Origin: Lithodes maja
Taxonomy: Eukaryota > Arthropoda > Malacostraca > Decapoda > Lithodidae
Assembly (NCBI GenBank): GCA_037953745.1
Contig: JBAKBP010003196.1
Span: forward strand, 1 to 64,000
Reading direction: 5' to 3'
Length of the DNA stretch: 64,000 bases
Position 1 is the first letter of the stretch. The number at the start of each line of letters is the position of its first letter. Position numbers and translations under genes: made by a program. Positions 1 through 9,971 of the stretch are shown here, piece by piece. The notes under the pieces were generated by a model, which saw nothing but the letters and a program-made list of their open reading frames with translations, did no database searches and was not told the DNA's origin.

Positions 1-586
1 CTAGCAACTGGTAACTTGGGATGGTTACTTCCTTGTGGTTTGGAGTGGGGGGGAACTGCCTAGACCCTACCCTCTTGTTTCTTTTGTCCCAGAGTGGACG
101 CGGGGGCGGGTAACAAGGGCGGGGGTAGATACGGTGTTGGTGGTGCCATTCTTGTTGTCGCCTGTCTATCTCACTTCTCTCTTTTCCTGGTGCTTTGGCA
201 TTGTCCTGGTTGACGATTATATCCTTTCCTGGTGTTGGAGGACAGTCCTTCTCCTTGGTAACAGCCCGAGCACGTTTGTCTGGGCTGGCTGTTGTGTCCT
301 TGATGAGTTGGGGGTCTTGCCTTTTACGTTTCTTGCTGTTATTTTCCTGGACCTTGGAATTGTTGATGGTGATGATTAAATTTCCTTCTGGTGTTGGAGG
401 ACGTGTCATATTGATGGTGGCAATTCGTGTTCCGGATCTGTAGGATATATCATTGTTGGTACAGGGAGATGAGTGGTTTCTCCCCTGGCGGTGTGGAGGG
501 GAACCCTGCCTCCATTGCGTCACCTGGTGGTGTCCGCGGGTCCTTTCGTTCCTGGTTCTTTCCTCTACTCGGCCATGGTTTCCCAT
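1..586 (-). CDS. Unidentified open frame, cut by the left window edge
   Basis: I read a stop-free minus-strand frame from an in-frame TAA near 700 to base 1 (over 230 codons). The first ATG is at 586, giving at least 195 residues with no stop before the edge. The product is rich in Pro, Arg, Lys, His and Ser and looks disordered. It contains a basic KKRKR cluster (possible nuclear signal) and three spaced copies of a PPTP module (PPTPEGNLIITINNSK, PPTPGKDIIVNQDNAK, PPTPNHKEVTIPSYQ). I do not recognise the family. The composition resembles the disordered part of a LINE ORF1 (gag-like) protein, such as the frame at 44.6-46.7 kb, but a host exon is also possible. The short plus-strand frames here are antisense shadows. 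Confidence 0.45.
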   Translation of the reverse strand, partial: MGNHGRVEERTRNERTRGHHQVTQWRQGSPPHRQGRNHSSPCTNNDISYRSGTRIATINMTRPPTPEGNLIITINNSKVQENNSKKRKRQDPQLIKDTTASPDKRARAVTKEKDCPPTPGKDIIVNQDNAKAPGKERSEIDRRQQEWHHQHRIYPRPCYPPPRPLWDKRNKRVGSRQFPPTPNHKEVTIPSYQLL

Positions 587-1136
587 TCTTCCACTGTGAT
601 GAGGTGTGGTAGGATGAGAGGGAAAACGGCTTGATGGTGGTGAATGTTTGGGTAACTGTTTCTCCGTTATTTCAGTTAGGCTAGTTGGGAGTGTTATTTA
701 TACCTTAACCACAGAATATTGTTCTACTTTACCATGTCTACACCTAGACAGGGCGAGCCAAACCAAAATGCCAGACTTTACTATGTCTATGCCTACACAG
801 ACAGTTCTAGCCAAGCCAAAATGCCAGACTTAGCCTAGGCCTAATTTTTCAAAATAGGCCTAGGGTAATTTGTTTGTATTCACAACACCTCAAGGCCTAT
901 CTACCTTTTCAAAATAGGCCTAGCATAGGCCTCCTCAATCTATTATCCAACAGTTGGCCATGGGAAATAATGATAGGTTGAGGGGGGCTTTGTCCCCTTC
1001 ACCTCCATGACTTATTGCCATCATCAAATATATTACCAGCATGGGACTAATAACAGCTAGTTAACAATGAGGACGGTACGCCTGCAAACACCATCTTAAC
1101 CTGCTAGGCTTCTACTTTACCATGCTTAGGCTACAC
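587..1136. other. Noncoding stretch rich in AGGCCTA
   Basis: I see no gene. The sequence is rich in short motifs of the form TAGGCCTA/CCTAGGC, often next to 'ttttcaaaata'. These recur through the next kilobase and around 6.6 kb. An 'ccaaaatgccagactt' segment is repeated at 764 and 817. Confidence 0.4.
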
Positions 1137-1604
1137 CAAGCTAGGCATTGCTAGCCTAACCAAAATACCATACGTAGGCCTAACTTTTTCAAAATAAACC
1201 TAGGTTATATCCTAGGCTAGGCTAAACAAAAATATTCACAACACCATATAGGCTAGCCTATTATTTTTTGTTTAGACTATGCCTAGGGTAATTCTTTTCA
1301 TAATTTTTTCCTGTGATACTTTCAAATTTGTTGAGGAAATAGGCTACCCTAATCTAACCCAGCTAGGCATTGCTAGCCTAACCAAAATACCATACAAAGG
1401 CCTAACTTGTCTAGCCTAAATAGCCCTAACTTTTTCAAAATAAACCTAGGTTATAGCCTAGGCTAGGCTAAACAAAATTATTCACACAGCGTTTATTATT
1501 TATTCATTTTTAGGCTAGGCCTAGGGTAATTCTTTTCATCATTTTGTTCCTGTGATACTTTCAAATTTGTTGAGGAATAGGCTAGGCTACCCTAATCTAA
1601 CTCA
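1137..1604. repeat. Imperfect tandem duplication, unit about 222 bp
   Basis: The segment beginning 'gctaggcattgctagcc' near 1139 returns at 1361. Both copies run through an AGGCCTA-rich part into 'cctgtgatactttcaaatttg' and end at 'ctaatctaac'. The copies differ by several small indels and substitutions. No coding frame is conserved between them. Confidence 0.7.
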
Positions 1605-1948
1605 GAGGTGGTGGGGAGTTGGAATAAAACATTTCCGCAATAAATGAGGGTTAAAATCTACTAATGGTAGGCTACGTGTTGTCGCAGCACATGCATTTGT
1701 GCATCAATTAACCTTGACTAGGTCTAGGCTGGCATATGTAGCTATTCATAGCTTAATTCGGCCTGTCATAAGACATTAAGGATACAAATATATTTATACT
1801 TTGTATTAAATGCCTTAATGGTGTTGTAAACACTAGTTAACAATCATATTGCGCTATTATTGCCTCAATAATGACTTAGTGTGTCATAAAGAGCTATACT
1901 GCAGACGAATTTGTTATGGTCGCGGGTTGTGTTATCGATATTTGTGTA
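1605..1948. other. AT-rich noncoding stretch
   Basis: I see no gene or recognised repeat in this interval. It forms the left flank of the LTR element that follows; the last five bases of the flank (1949-1953) are the element's target duplication. Confidence 0.3.
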
Positions 1949-1953
1949 CCTAT

Positions 1954-2351
1954 TGTAATGCCCTCGAAAATGTCCCGCACCCACAATAATACTAACCCGA
2001 GTTGACGTCAGGTATAGCGTAAAATAGTCGGAGATGGTAAGTCCAATAAACTCATCACGTGATAACACCACGAGACTATCACCTGGTTCTTAAAAATCGG
2101 ACTAAGGTTGCTATACTTTTAGTACGTCCGTGGTAGTACAGTGGGTTAGCGCGCGGGCCTGGTGGTGATGGTTGGGTCACTAACCAGGGTTCGAACCCCA
2201 CCCAAGGCATCTCAAAACCTGTGGGTTTTTAGGGGGGTTAAATTCCCTTCAGAGGTTCGTACCCCGCGCCAGGTACCAGGAAAAGTTGATCCTAAAGGTA
2301 GCCTGGGGATATTTCAGGAGACCATGAATTCCCTTCACACCCAGCATTTCA
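1954..2351 (+). repeat. TRIM left LTR (398 bp)
   Basis: The LTR runs TGTAATGCC to CAGCATTTCA. It matches the right copy at an offset of 555 bp. It contains a tRNA-like region with Pol III A- and B-box motifs near its middle. Confidence 0.88.
2134..2198 (+). promoter_or_regulatory. Pol III-like A box and B box inside the left LTR
   Basis: TAGTACAGTGG (2134-2144) fits the A-box consensus TRGYNNANNGG. GGTTCGAACCC (2188-2198) fits the B-box consensus GGTTCGANNCC. The 43-bp spacing suits a tRNA-type promoter. I could not fold the flanking sequence into a full cloverleaf, so this looks like a degenerate tRNA-derived (SINE-head-like) segment rather than a working tRNA. Confidence 0.6.
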
Positions 2352-2352
2352 T

Positions 2353-2370
2353 TGGTGGCAGCGGTGGGAT
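2353..2370 (+). promoter_or_regulatory. Primer-binding site, complementary to tRNA-Leu 3' end
   Basis: TGGTGGCAGCGGTGGGAT is the exact reverse complement of ATCCCACCGCTGCCA plus the added CCA. That is the 3' end of animal tRNA-Leu(AAG) as I recall it. It sits one base inside the left LTR, where reverse transcription is primed. Confidence 0.8.
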
Positions 2371-2508
2371 ACGTGACCAGGTAGCTACGTGGAGCACCCG
2401 TCACGCGAACCCTATACCAACAATATTGAGATTGCTGAGGTAATACAGCTACGATACCTTACGACCTTAAAATAGGCTAGGGACTAGCCTAGTTAAAGAA
2501 GGATGTAA

Positions 2509-2906
2509 TGTAATGCCCTCGAAAATGTCCCGCACCCACAATAATACTAACCCGAGTTGACGTCAGGTATAGCGTAAAATAGTCGGAGATGGTAAGTCCA
2601 ATAAACTCATCACGTGATAACACCACGAGACTATCACCTGGTTCTTAAAAATCGGACTAAGGTTGCTATACTTTTAGTACGTCCGTGGTAGTACAGTGGG
2701 TTAGCGCGCGGGCCTGGTGGTGATGGTTGGGTCACTAACCAGGGTTCGAACCCCACCCAAGGCATCTCAAAACCTGTGGGTTTTTAGGGGGGTTAAATTC
2801 CCTTCAGAGGTTCGTACCCCGCGCCAGGTACCAGGAAAAGTTGATCCTAAAGGTAGCCTGGGGATATTTCAGGAGACCATGAATTCCCTTCACACCCAGC
2901 ATTTCA
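2509..2906 (+). repeat. TRIM right LTR (398 bp)
   Basis: It appears identical to the left LTR. It includes the same A box (2689-2699) and B box (2743-2753). It is preceded by a purine-rich tract and followed by the CCTAT target duplication. Confidence 0.88.
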
Positions 2907-3085
2907 CCTATATCCGGGTCAAATTCATGTAAGGGTGGTCTGGACCACCCTTTGCGAAAGGGGATTTTAGGGGTTTCCTACGATCAAAGATGGCCGCTAC
3001 GACGCTTCGTGAATACCAGCGTTGAGACGTAAGGGAACGGTAAGGGAGTTTTCGGATCGTACGACCGTTAGTGAATCTGGGTCCA

Positions 3086-3274
3086 GGCTCGCTATCGCTC
3101 GCCAGGATCTAATCGACACATAAATGGCACGAAAGCTCTTAAAATTGACAGAAAGTTCTTAAAATCGTCAAAATAATGGGGCAAACATCTTAACATATCA
3201 AAAGCAATGGGGCTAGACATGAGGGAGAAAGGGGTCAAGAAAAAAATCCCTCAAGTGTGGAGACCTCCCCTTAA
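3086..3274 (+). mobile_element. TTAA-flanked MITE, family M1, 5'-truncated copy
   Basis: The region from 'ggctcgctatcgctcgcc' to 'acctccccttaa' matches the 3' half of the complete copies at 7607 and 23064. The shared lines include 'gcacgaaag..cttaaaat' and 'catgagggagaaaggggtca'. The left half and left terminus are missing. Confidence 0.7.
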
Positions 3275-3700
3275 TATGGCTAAGCTAACCAGTTGTTGGG
3301 TTATACATTTGTTGATAAAGACTTGCGTTATAGGCCGTGGTGGATACAGGATACGGGTTGAGGGAGGGGCGCTCTAGTAATAGTCATATATGTTGCCACC
3401 AGAGGGGAGGGGGGGGGGGGGGGGGCAAGTATAACAGCTGGCCGTCACCTCGAGCGTCCTGGGTAAACAAACCGACGATCCGAAGGGACGACGGACTCGC
3501 CATTTTATTCTCGTCGAAAACCACATTTAAAAAGTTATTATATCGTTTTCAATACTATTACCGGACCAGAAAAAGGTGTAGCCTAGCTTTGTGTTGGATG
3601 CGTGGAAACCGAAAAACAAATATGTATTAGGTTAAATCGTTGGTGGTACCTGTCAAATAGGTGTCCAGAAACTAAAATCCTACCAAAAACAATATTATCT
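3275..3700. other. Noncoding stretch with a poly-G tract
   Basis: I see no gene. There is a run of G interrupted once at about 3403-3425. The 97-residue plus frame across it has a poly-Gly run and no other sign of coding. Confidence 0.35.
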
Positions 3701-3719
3701 ACATTTTGGAAATGAGTCT

Positions 3720-4298
3720 TTGGAGCTGGTGAACAAGTTTTGTTACCTAGGAGATACCATCTCTGCCGGTGGTGGGGCCGAGGCTGCCACTGTTGCTAGA
3801 ATTAGGTGTGGCTGGGGGAAGTTCAGAGAATTTATGCCAATCCTGACCATGAAAAGAATGCCTCTCTCCCTGAAGGGAAAGGTGTATGCCTCATGTGTTA
3901 GAAGTGCAATGACGTATGCCTCAGAAACATGGGCCGTTAAAGTAGAGGATGTCAACAGAATGGAGCGTAATGAGATGAGAATGGTGAGATGGATGTGTGG
4001 GGCCAGGCTACAGGATAGAATAACAAATGTTGAGCTGAGGAGACGTTTAGGTATAAAGAGTATTAGCGAGGTGATGCGTACAAGTAGACTGGGATGGTAT
4101 GGACATGTGGAGAGAATGGATGAACAAAATTGGGTGAAAAAATGCAGGTCTGTGATTGTGGAGGGAGCTGCACCAAGGGGTGGACCGAGGAAGACCTGGG
4201 ATCGGACTATATGCGCCGATCTCAAATCCAATAACTTGACAAGTGAAGCAGCCCTTAACAGGGTTGCCTGGAACGCCGCCATTAGGACAAGAGACTGA
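3720..4298 (+). pseudogene. LINE reverse transcriptase C-terminal fragment
   Basis: The frame encodes the region after the RT catalytic core of a non-LTR retrotransposon polyprotein. It opens with ELVNKFCYLGD, continues through the thumb-like KGKVYASCVRSAMTYASETWA and RMVRWMCGARLQDR, and has the LGWYGHVERMD and RGGPRKTW signatures. This pattern is common in invertebrate RTE/CRACK-like LINE proteins. The fingers, palm (xADD) and endonuclease are absent, so it is a 5'-truncated copy. The first listed codon is TTG and the reading frame extends upstream without a convincing ATG. The stop is followed by a short 3' UTR and a (TATG)n tail at about 4338-4356, as expected for a LINE 3' end. It is unlike the (TAGA)-tailed family just downstream. 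Confidence 0.75.
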
Positions 4299-4356
4299 AA
4301 CTGCGCTTATGTGTGGAACACTCAGTCTTAAAATTTTATGTATGTATGTATGTATT

Positions 4357-4498
4357 CTACCATAACCCTTCCCGAGCTTCATAAAATCGTCTATAAGTAG
4401 CGGAAACAAAAAAAACAATCTTATCATATCTACAGTAGCCTACATGTAACATTCTACCATATTCCTTTCCGAGCTTCATAAAATCGTCTAAGTAGCTG

Positions 4499-4506
<8 letters not shown>
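4357..4506. repeat. Duplicated 'cgagcttcataaaatcgtcta' segment
   Basis: 'ccgagcttcataaaatcgtc' occurs at about 4373 and 4470. It resembles the 'cctaatctgaataaaatcg' repeats at 12.5 and 14.7 kb, so this may be an eroded member of that short dispersed family. Confidence 0.4.

Positions 4507-4540
<34 letters not shown>
4507..4540. repeat. Poly-A tract
   Basis: An A homopolymer of about 34 bases. It may be the tail of an old retroelement, but nothing upstream is clearly joined to it. Confidence 0.8.
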
Positions 4541-4542
<2 letters not shown>

Positions 4543-4661
4543 TACTGAAATAAAATACACTAGGCCTATCGCTACTGAAAGGGTTAAGTGTCCATTGGCC
4601 AACATGTGCCGTCAAGGTAAAACAAAAATAAAATAAATACAAATAAAATAGCCTAGGTAGA

Positions 4662-6573
4662 GCGAGGTACGTGGAGAGTAAGAGGGTGGTGAAGAGAGTA
4701 GTGAAGGAAAGTAAGAGAAGAGTAAATGAGGAATTTGGAAGGAATCTGAGTGTAAAATGGAGGGAGAGTAAGAAACTGTTCTGGAAAGAAGTCAAGAAAG
4801 TTAGGGAAGGTAGCAAGGGAAACAGTAAGGGTGTGAAAGATAAGAATGGGAGAATGCTAGCCGAGAAGCAAGAGAGAGTCGAAAGATGGAGAGAGTCGAA
4901 AGATGGAGGGAGTACTTCAGTGAGTTGCTAAATGAAAGGAATGAAGAGCCAGCAAACATAGCTGGATATGGTATGGGAGGGAGAAGAAAAGTAGTGGAGG
5001 AGGAGGTGGGGATCAGGAGGTCAGAAGTGTGGGAAGCCATGAAAAGAGTGAAGTTGGGGAAAGCACCAGGAACAGATGGAGTGTGTGGGGAAATGTTGAG
5101 GTATGGTGGTGAGATAGTGATAGAATGGGTATGGAAAATGTGCAAACTAGCATGGGAGAAGGGGAGTGCACCCGATGACTGGAAGACTGGAATAATAGTC
5201 CCCCTATATAAGGGCAAAGGGGAAAGAGGAGTGTGTGGTAACCACCGAGGAATATGTCTTCTAAGCGTAGTAGGGAAGGTATACAGTAGGGTAGTGATTG
5301 AGAGAGTGAGAGTGAGAACGGAGAAATGGATAGGCGACGAGCAGGGAGGCTTTAGGAAGGGAAGAGGATGTGTAGATCAGATTTTTACCCTGAATTGTGT
5401 TGTGGAGAAGTATCTGGAGAAGAAACAAAAGGTGTATGTTGCCTTTATGGACTTGGAGAAGGCCTATGACAGAGTGGATAGAGAAGGTTTGTGGAAAGTA
5501 CTTAGAATATATGGAGTAGAGGGCAAGTTGCTGAAAGCAGTGAAGAGCATGTATGAGGGTGCAAAGGCGGCAGTACGTGTGGAGAGTGAGCAGAGCGAGT
5601 TCTTTGACCTGAATGTTGGTTTGAAACAGGGGTGTGTGATGTCCCCGTGGTTGTTTACTGTATATATGGATGGAGTTATGAAAGAAATACTATCAAGAGC
5701 AGTGGATGTTGGTGTATCGCTGAAAAGGGAGGGAATTGAGTGGAAGCTACCTATACTGCTGTTTGCGGATGATACAGTTCTGATGAGTGATAATGAATGG
5801 GAGTTGCAGGGTCTGGTAAATGAGTTTGGAACAGTGTGCGAAAAACGGAATTTGAAGGTAAATACGGGGAAGAGCAAGGTTATGGTCTTCGAAAGGGGTG
5901 AAGTCACAGAGTGTGAGGTGAAGCTGAACGGTCAGGCTATGGAGATCGTCAACTCTTTTAAGTATCTGGGCAGTGTTTTGAGTAAAGATGGGACTATGGA
6001 TGAAGAGGTGCGGGAGAGGGTACAACAGGGGAAGAGGGTTGTAGGAACGCTAAAAGCAGTAACAAGAAATAGGGTGGTCAGTATGGAAGTGAAGAAGTCC
6101 TTGCATGACAGTGTGGTAATCCCGACACTGACTTACGGAAGCGAAGCATGGACGTTGGTTGAGAGACTCAGACCAAGAGTGAGAGCAGTGGAAATGAATT
6201 ACTTAAGGAGTGCGTGCGGAATTACATGGAGGGATAGACAGACTAATGAGGAAGTAAGAAGGAGGTGTGGTGTGGAGGTAGATGTGCTGGAAAGTGTGAA
6301 AAGGAACAACTTGAGATGGTTCGGCCATATGGAACGTATGGAAAGCGAGAGAATGACTAAGAGGGTGTACGAGAGCGAGGTGGAGGGACAGAGGGGGAGA
6401 GGTAGACCGAATATGAGGTGGAAGGATGGAGTGAGGAACTACATGAATGAAGGCGGTGCTGGTTGGGGAGAGGGGCGTCGACTGACTGGGGACAGAGGTG
6501 CATGGGGGCGGTTCGTTCGTGGCCACCCCTTCGGGGATCACGGCGTCAGGCAATAGATAGATAGATAGATAGA
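4662..6573 (+). mobile_element. (TAGA)-tailed LINE, copy 1, 5'-truncated
   Basis: The DNA is nearly identical to the minus-strand copies at 50.5-52.7 and 55.2-57.0 kb. It begins within the region before the RT domain ('agcgaggtacgtgg') and ends in a short (TAGA)n array at 6556-6573. Five copies of this family lie in the window. Confidence 0.9.
4671..6556 (+). pseudogene. (TAGA)-LINE reverse transcriptase, frameshifted
   Basis: The translation covers a Lys/Arg-rich linker, the RT domain, and the C-terminal region. The RT domain shows GKAPGTDGV, MDLEKAYDRV, GLKQGCVMSP and the catalytic FADD. The C-terminal region shows RWFGHMERM and GRGRPNMRWKDG. An exact 17-bp tandem duplication (4873-4889 repeated at 4890-4906, agagagtcgaaagatgg) breaks the frame. 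The first part is read in the frame 4671-4931 and the rest in 4886-6556. Copy 2 has a single unit at this point and an unbroken frame. The endonuclease is missing through 5' truncation. This copy could not move on its own; the rest of the RT reads clean. Confidence 0.88.
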
Positions 6574-6651
6574 ATAGCCTAGGCCTAAAAAATATAATAA
6601 AATGGGTCCACCTAAATTACCGGTGACGTCATGTTAGCCTAGTTATATTCT

Positions 6652-6763
6652 GGACAATAACAGGCTATACTCCATGCAACTCAACCTTGCCGCCGGCCTC
6701 TACAGCAGGACAATAACAGGCTATACTCCATGCAACTCAACCTTGCCGCCGGCCTCTACAGCA
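6652..6763. repeat. Two tandem copies of a 56-bp unit
   Basis: The unit starting 'ggacaataacaggctatac' at 6652 is repeated at 6708 with no change visible. Confidence 0.9.
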
Positions 6764-6903
6764 GATACGAGACGGCGCCTGGGATTGGCTATCTGGCCAA
6801 TAGGAGAGGCAGAGCTGATAATGTATTCATTATCTTTATTATTCCTTATAGATTAATTAATATGAACAATAGCACGAAGGTAACGAAAGGTAAACATGAA
6901 TAG

Positions 6904-7371
6904 ATAATAGTTATATCTGCACATACAGACACAAATAATGGTTATATCTGCACATACAGACACAAATAATGGTTATATCTGCACATACAGACACAAATAA
7001 TGGTTATATCTGCACATACAGACACAAATAATGGTTATATCTGCACATAGACACAAATAATGGTTATATCTGCACATACAGACACAAATAATGGTTATAT
7101 CTGCACATACAGACACAAATAATGGTTATATCTGCACATACAGACACAAATAATGGTTATATCTGCACATACAGACACAAATAATGGTTATATCTGCACA
7201 TACAGACACAAATAATGGTTATATCTGCACATACAGACACAAATAATGGTTATATCTGCACATACAGACACAAATAATGGTTATATCTGCACATACAGAC
7301 ACAAATAATGGTTATATCTGCACATACAGACACAAATAATGGTTATATCTGCACAGACAGACACAAATAAG
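6904..7371. repeat. 31-bp minisatellite, about 15 copies
   Basis: The unit is built on 'taatggttatatctgcacat' followed by 'acagacacaaa', spaced exactly 31 bp. One copy near 7045 has lost four bases. The array is very homogeneous and has no spacers. Confidence 0.93.
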
Positions 7372-7606
7372 ATAATATTTGAGAGTTTAAAAGACGCCGC
7401 CGAGCCAGTGCAGTGTTGCCAGGAGGTGGTTTGTTTTATATTTATACACTGCATTTCCATCTTTTCGGCTGTTTCTGAATATTCTGCTCGGTGTGTTGTA
7501 TGCTAAATAACAAAGGGGTTTGTGTGCTACTTTCTAGTATAATAACTTGGCTAAATTGTAACCACAACGTCAAGGATAAGTGCAAATAATACAAAGTCTG
7601 GAACCT

Positions 7607-7920
7607 TTAAGGGGAGGTATTTAGTTTGTTCCCTAGACCTCCATCAAGCTTAAAATTACACCCCCTGGAGTCCCTTTCAAGATAAATTTGTACATTTTTC
7701 GGTAGAAAAAATTTCCGGCCGAACGCCAGTTCCTCTTAAATTACAGGCTCGCCAGGATAACATTGACCCCTGAATTGCACGAAAGATCTTAATATGGGGT
7801 GTGAAGTTCTTAAAATCGCTAAACTAATAGGGCAAACGTTTTATATCAAAAGTAATGGGGCTAAACATGAGGGAGAAAGGGGTCAAGAAAAAAATCCCTC
7901 AAGTGGAGATCTCCCCTTAA
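7607..7920 (+). mobile_element. TTAA-flanked MITE, family M1
   Basis: The 314-bp interval starts TTAAGGGGAGGT and ends ATCTCCCCTTAA, giving short terminal inverted repeats with TTAA at both ends. TTAA target duplications are typical of piggyBac-type transposases, so I infer a non-autonomous piggyBac-like element. Internal landmarks are 'cattTTTCGGTAGAAA', 'ggctcgccagg' and 'catgagggagaaaggggtca'. Related copies lie at 3086, 23064 and 61084. Confidence 0.8.
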
Positions 7921-8401
7921 CCTCTGAAGTGCGCACGGGGGTAAATGAAAACCTCCCCCTGTGCTGACGTATTTGAGGTTTTTCGTCACTAAAATATTCA
8001 TTGTACCATTAATAGCATTAATAATTATCCATATGCGCCTATTATGGGTTGATTATAAAGGTATTAACCTGAAACAACAATAAAACGAGTGAAAACAGCG
8101 TTTGGATGGTCAAAATCGGAGATATAGCCCGCGAGTTGTATAATCTATGGGTGAGGCAAACTCCTTTCCCGCCAATTTCCCCCAAGGCCACTGAGACACA
8201 GTCGATCGATACTCTCTCTCTCTCTCTTGCACTCGATGGCCATCAGTGATGACAACACCCTGCTTGCAACTCGCTAATGTTAGCACGAAAATATACCTCA
8301 GAATAAGGGAATAATAGGGAAAATAGGTGATAACTGAGGAATAGGAGGAAAGTGGGGAAGGAGGGGAGGTAGAGGACTGAGATTTTGCATGGCCCAGGGG
8401 C

Positions 8402-8437
<36 letters not shown>

Positions 8438-8553
8438 AAAAATAATTTTTTTTTCGATGTAAAAAGTTGATTTTTAGTTTTACTTACTCCAGAGAGTCTT
8501 CCCGCAGTCCGCCGGCCGAACTCTAAAGAGTCTTCCCGCAGTTCCCGGGTTAA
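7917..8553 (+). repeat. ~0.62-kb dispersed repeat D1, copy 1, TTAA-bounded
   Basis: It matches the segments at 10560-11175 and 60468-61087 over their whole length. The copies run from 'ttaacct..aagtgcgca' to 'cccgggttaa', with an internal (CT)n tract and an A-rich tract (here 8402-8437). All three copies have the same orientation. The left TTAA is shared with the MITE that ends at 7920. The ends suggest a TTAA-inserting element, but the terminal inverted repeat is weak. No coding frame is conserved. Confidence 0.75.
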
Positions 8554-9898
8554 TGCCTAGGGAGTTACGTCATTGCCAGCCAATCACGGGCCCGGTCTCG
8601 TATTGGCAAAGATGAGTTACATAGAGTATAGGCATAATTGGAGGATTTCAGTCAGCTTAGGAAGGATCTCTAGCAATTTACCAGGCCACTGATTATCCAT
8701 TACACTGCCACAGATATTTCCTAAGTTAAATTAAATGTCTATAATAGCCTAGGCTAGTTGCCAGATTAGGGTGAAAGAACGTCACCGGTACAGGATTTGT
8801 TTACACCTAGGCCTAAATGGCACCAATGGCCAGAGTTTGACAAAGATATGGGGCGAAAGGTCTTACAATGGCCAAACAAATAGGGAAAACGTCTAATAAT
8901 GTTAACACTAATGAGGCTTATAAACACGAGGGTGAAGGGGAACCACAAAAACCACGCCCTTGAGGTCATACGAACCAATTATCGGCGGAGCGCGAAGACC
9001 ACACCTCCTCTCTGACTGACGGACGGCCAACAAATGGGCCCACGCGGTTTTCGTCTGGTTGGATCTCACCTTGGTTTCATGACGTCATCGCTCGTGTTTT
9101 CCTTATTTCTCCCTTTCCACCTCATTCTTTCATGATTTTAATGGCTACCCCGATAGACTAATTATAAATATCCTTGCCTGGCTATATTTGGTTGTAAAAC
9201 TCGTTGTATTTGTGATTTAGAAGCCATTGAATGAAATATTGCTGGTCACGTGACTTCATTCTGGCTTCCTATTGGCTGATGTAATTCCTTTGGTATTGCT
9301 GTAATTATTGGGTTTTCGGGACTTTTGGCGGTATTTTCATAGTGGCTACCGTGTATAAATTCACTTTTGTATTAGTTGGCAGTTCTGTGAAGCTCTATTA
9401 TGTTGATTCAAGACATTTACAAGGCGCTACGAGATATTAAAAGTCACGTGACGGGAATCCTGACATCCTATTGGAGAACGCCCCGGGATGTGTTCCCTAG
9501 TTTGTTTACGAATCCGCGATTATATAATATTAATTTTGCAATTTGGTCATAACTGCTGATAAATAAATTACATTACACAATTATTGGGGTAATTTGTAAT
9601 ACCCGTTTTACAGGTTTTAGCCATAAATAACAATTAAGGAAATGCGAGAGAGGTTTTACGATCGCGAGGCATCAAATCAGCAGAGGCAGAATAAAAAAGA
9701 TGAGTTACTCACCTAAACCAAACTACATATGAATATAGTTATCTACAATTATACCAGACACTGATAGTTAGACATAATTCATATGAAAACATTTATAATA
9801 ATAACAATACTCGAAAGCAACTAGGCAACTATTTTACCCTACGATGATATGCGCATCGTCTGCTGACGTCACCGGTTACCACAACAAACATGGCACTC
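8554..9898. other. Noncoding stretch
   Basis: I find no gene. 8815-8950 is a decayed relative of the M1 MITE interior ('aaaggtcttacaatggcc', 'cacgagggtgaagggg'). The rest is AT-rich, apparently unique sequence without an open frame of note. Confidence 0.4.
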
Positions 9899-9971
9899 TC
9901 TTACACTCTTTGAGAGCTCTGTGGGAAAGCCCGACCGTGGCCATGGCCTTCCTTGGGGACTCGGGGCTGTT
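9899..9971 (+). mobile_element. 2A-LINE 3' end, left part, split by insertion
   Basis: From 'actctttgagagctctgtgggaa' this segment matches the last coding bases of the full LINE at 42.7-42.8 kb. It is interrupted after 'ggactcggggctgtt' and resumes at 10374. The last 13 bases (9959-9971) are duplicated at 10374-10386. Confidence 0.8.

Larger units (their letters stand above)
1954..2906 (+). mobile_element. Terminal-repeat retrotransposon in miniature (TRIM), complete
   Basis: Two direct repeats of 398 bp (1954-2351 and 2509-2906) look identical by eye. Each begins TG and ends CA, and they enclose only 157 bp. The element is flanked by a 5-bp duplication, CCTAT at 1949-1953 and 2907-2911. A primer-binding site lies one base after the left repeat and a purine-rich tract (aaagaagga, 2495-2503) lies near the right repeat. 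There is no room for gag or pol, so the element must depend on proteins supplied in trans. Identical LTRs and a perfect target duplication suggest a recent insertion. The 93- and 71-residue frames inside it follow from the repeat and are not likely genes. Confidence 0.88.

Noticed and set aside
3743..4282. 179-codon minus frame antisense to the LINE RT fragment
   Set aside because: Shadow of the plus-strand RT frame, with no recognisable motifs.
6904..7371. CRISPR-like array of 31-bp repeats
   Set aside because: The repeats are directly adjacent with no unique spacers, and the window is eukaryotic; it is a minisatellite. The 61.9-kb array was rejected for the same reason.
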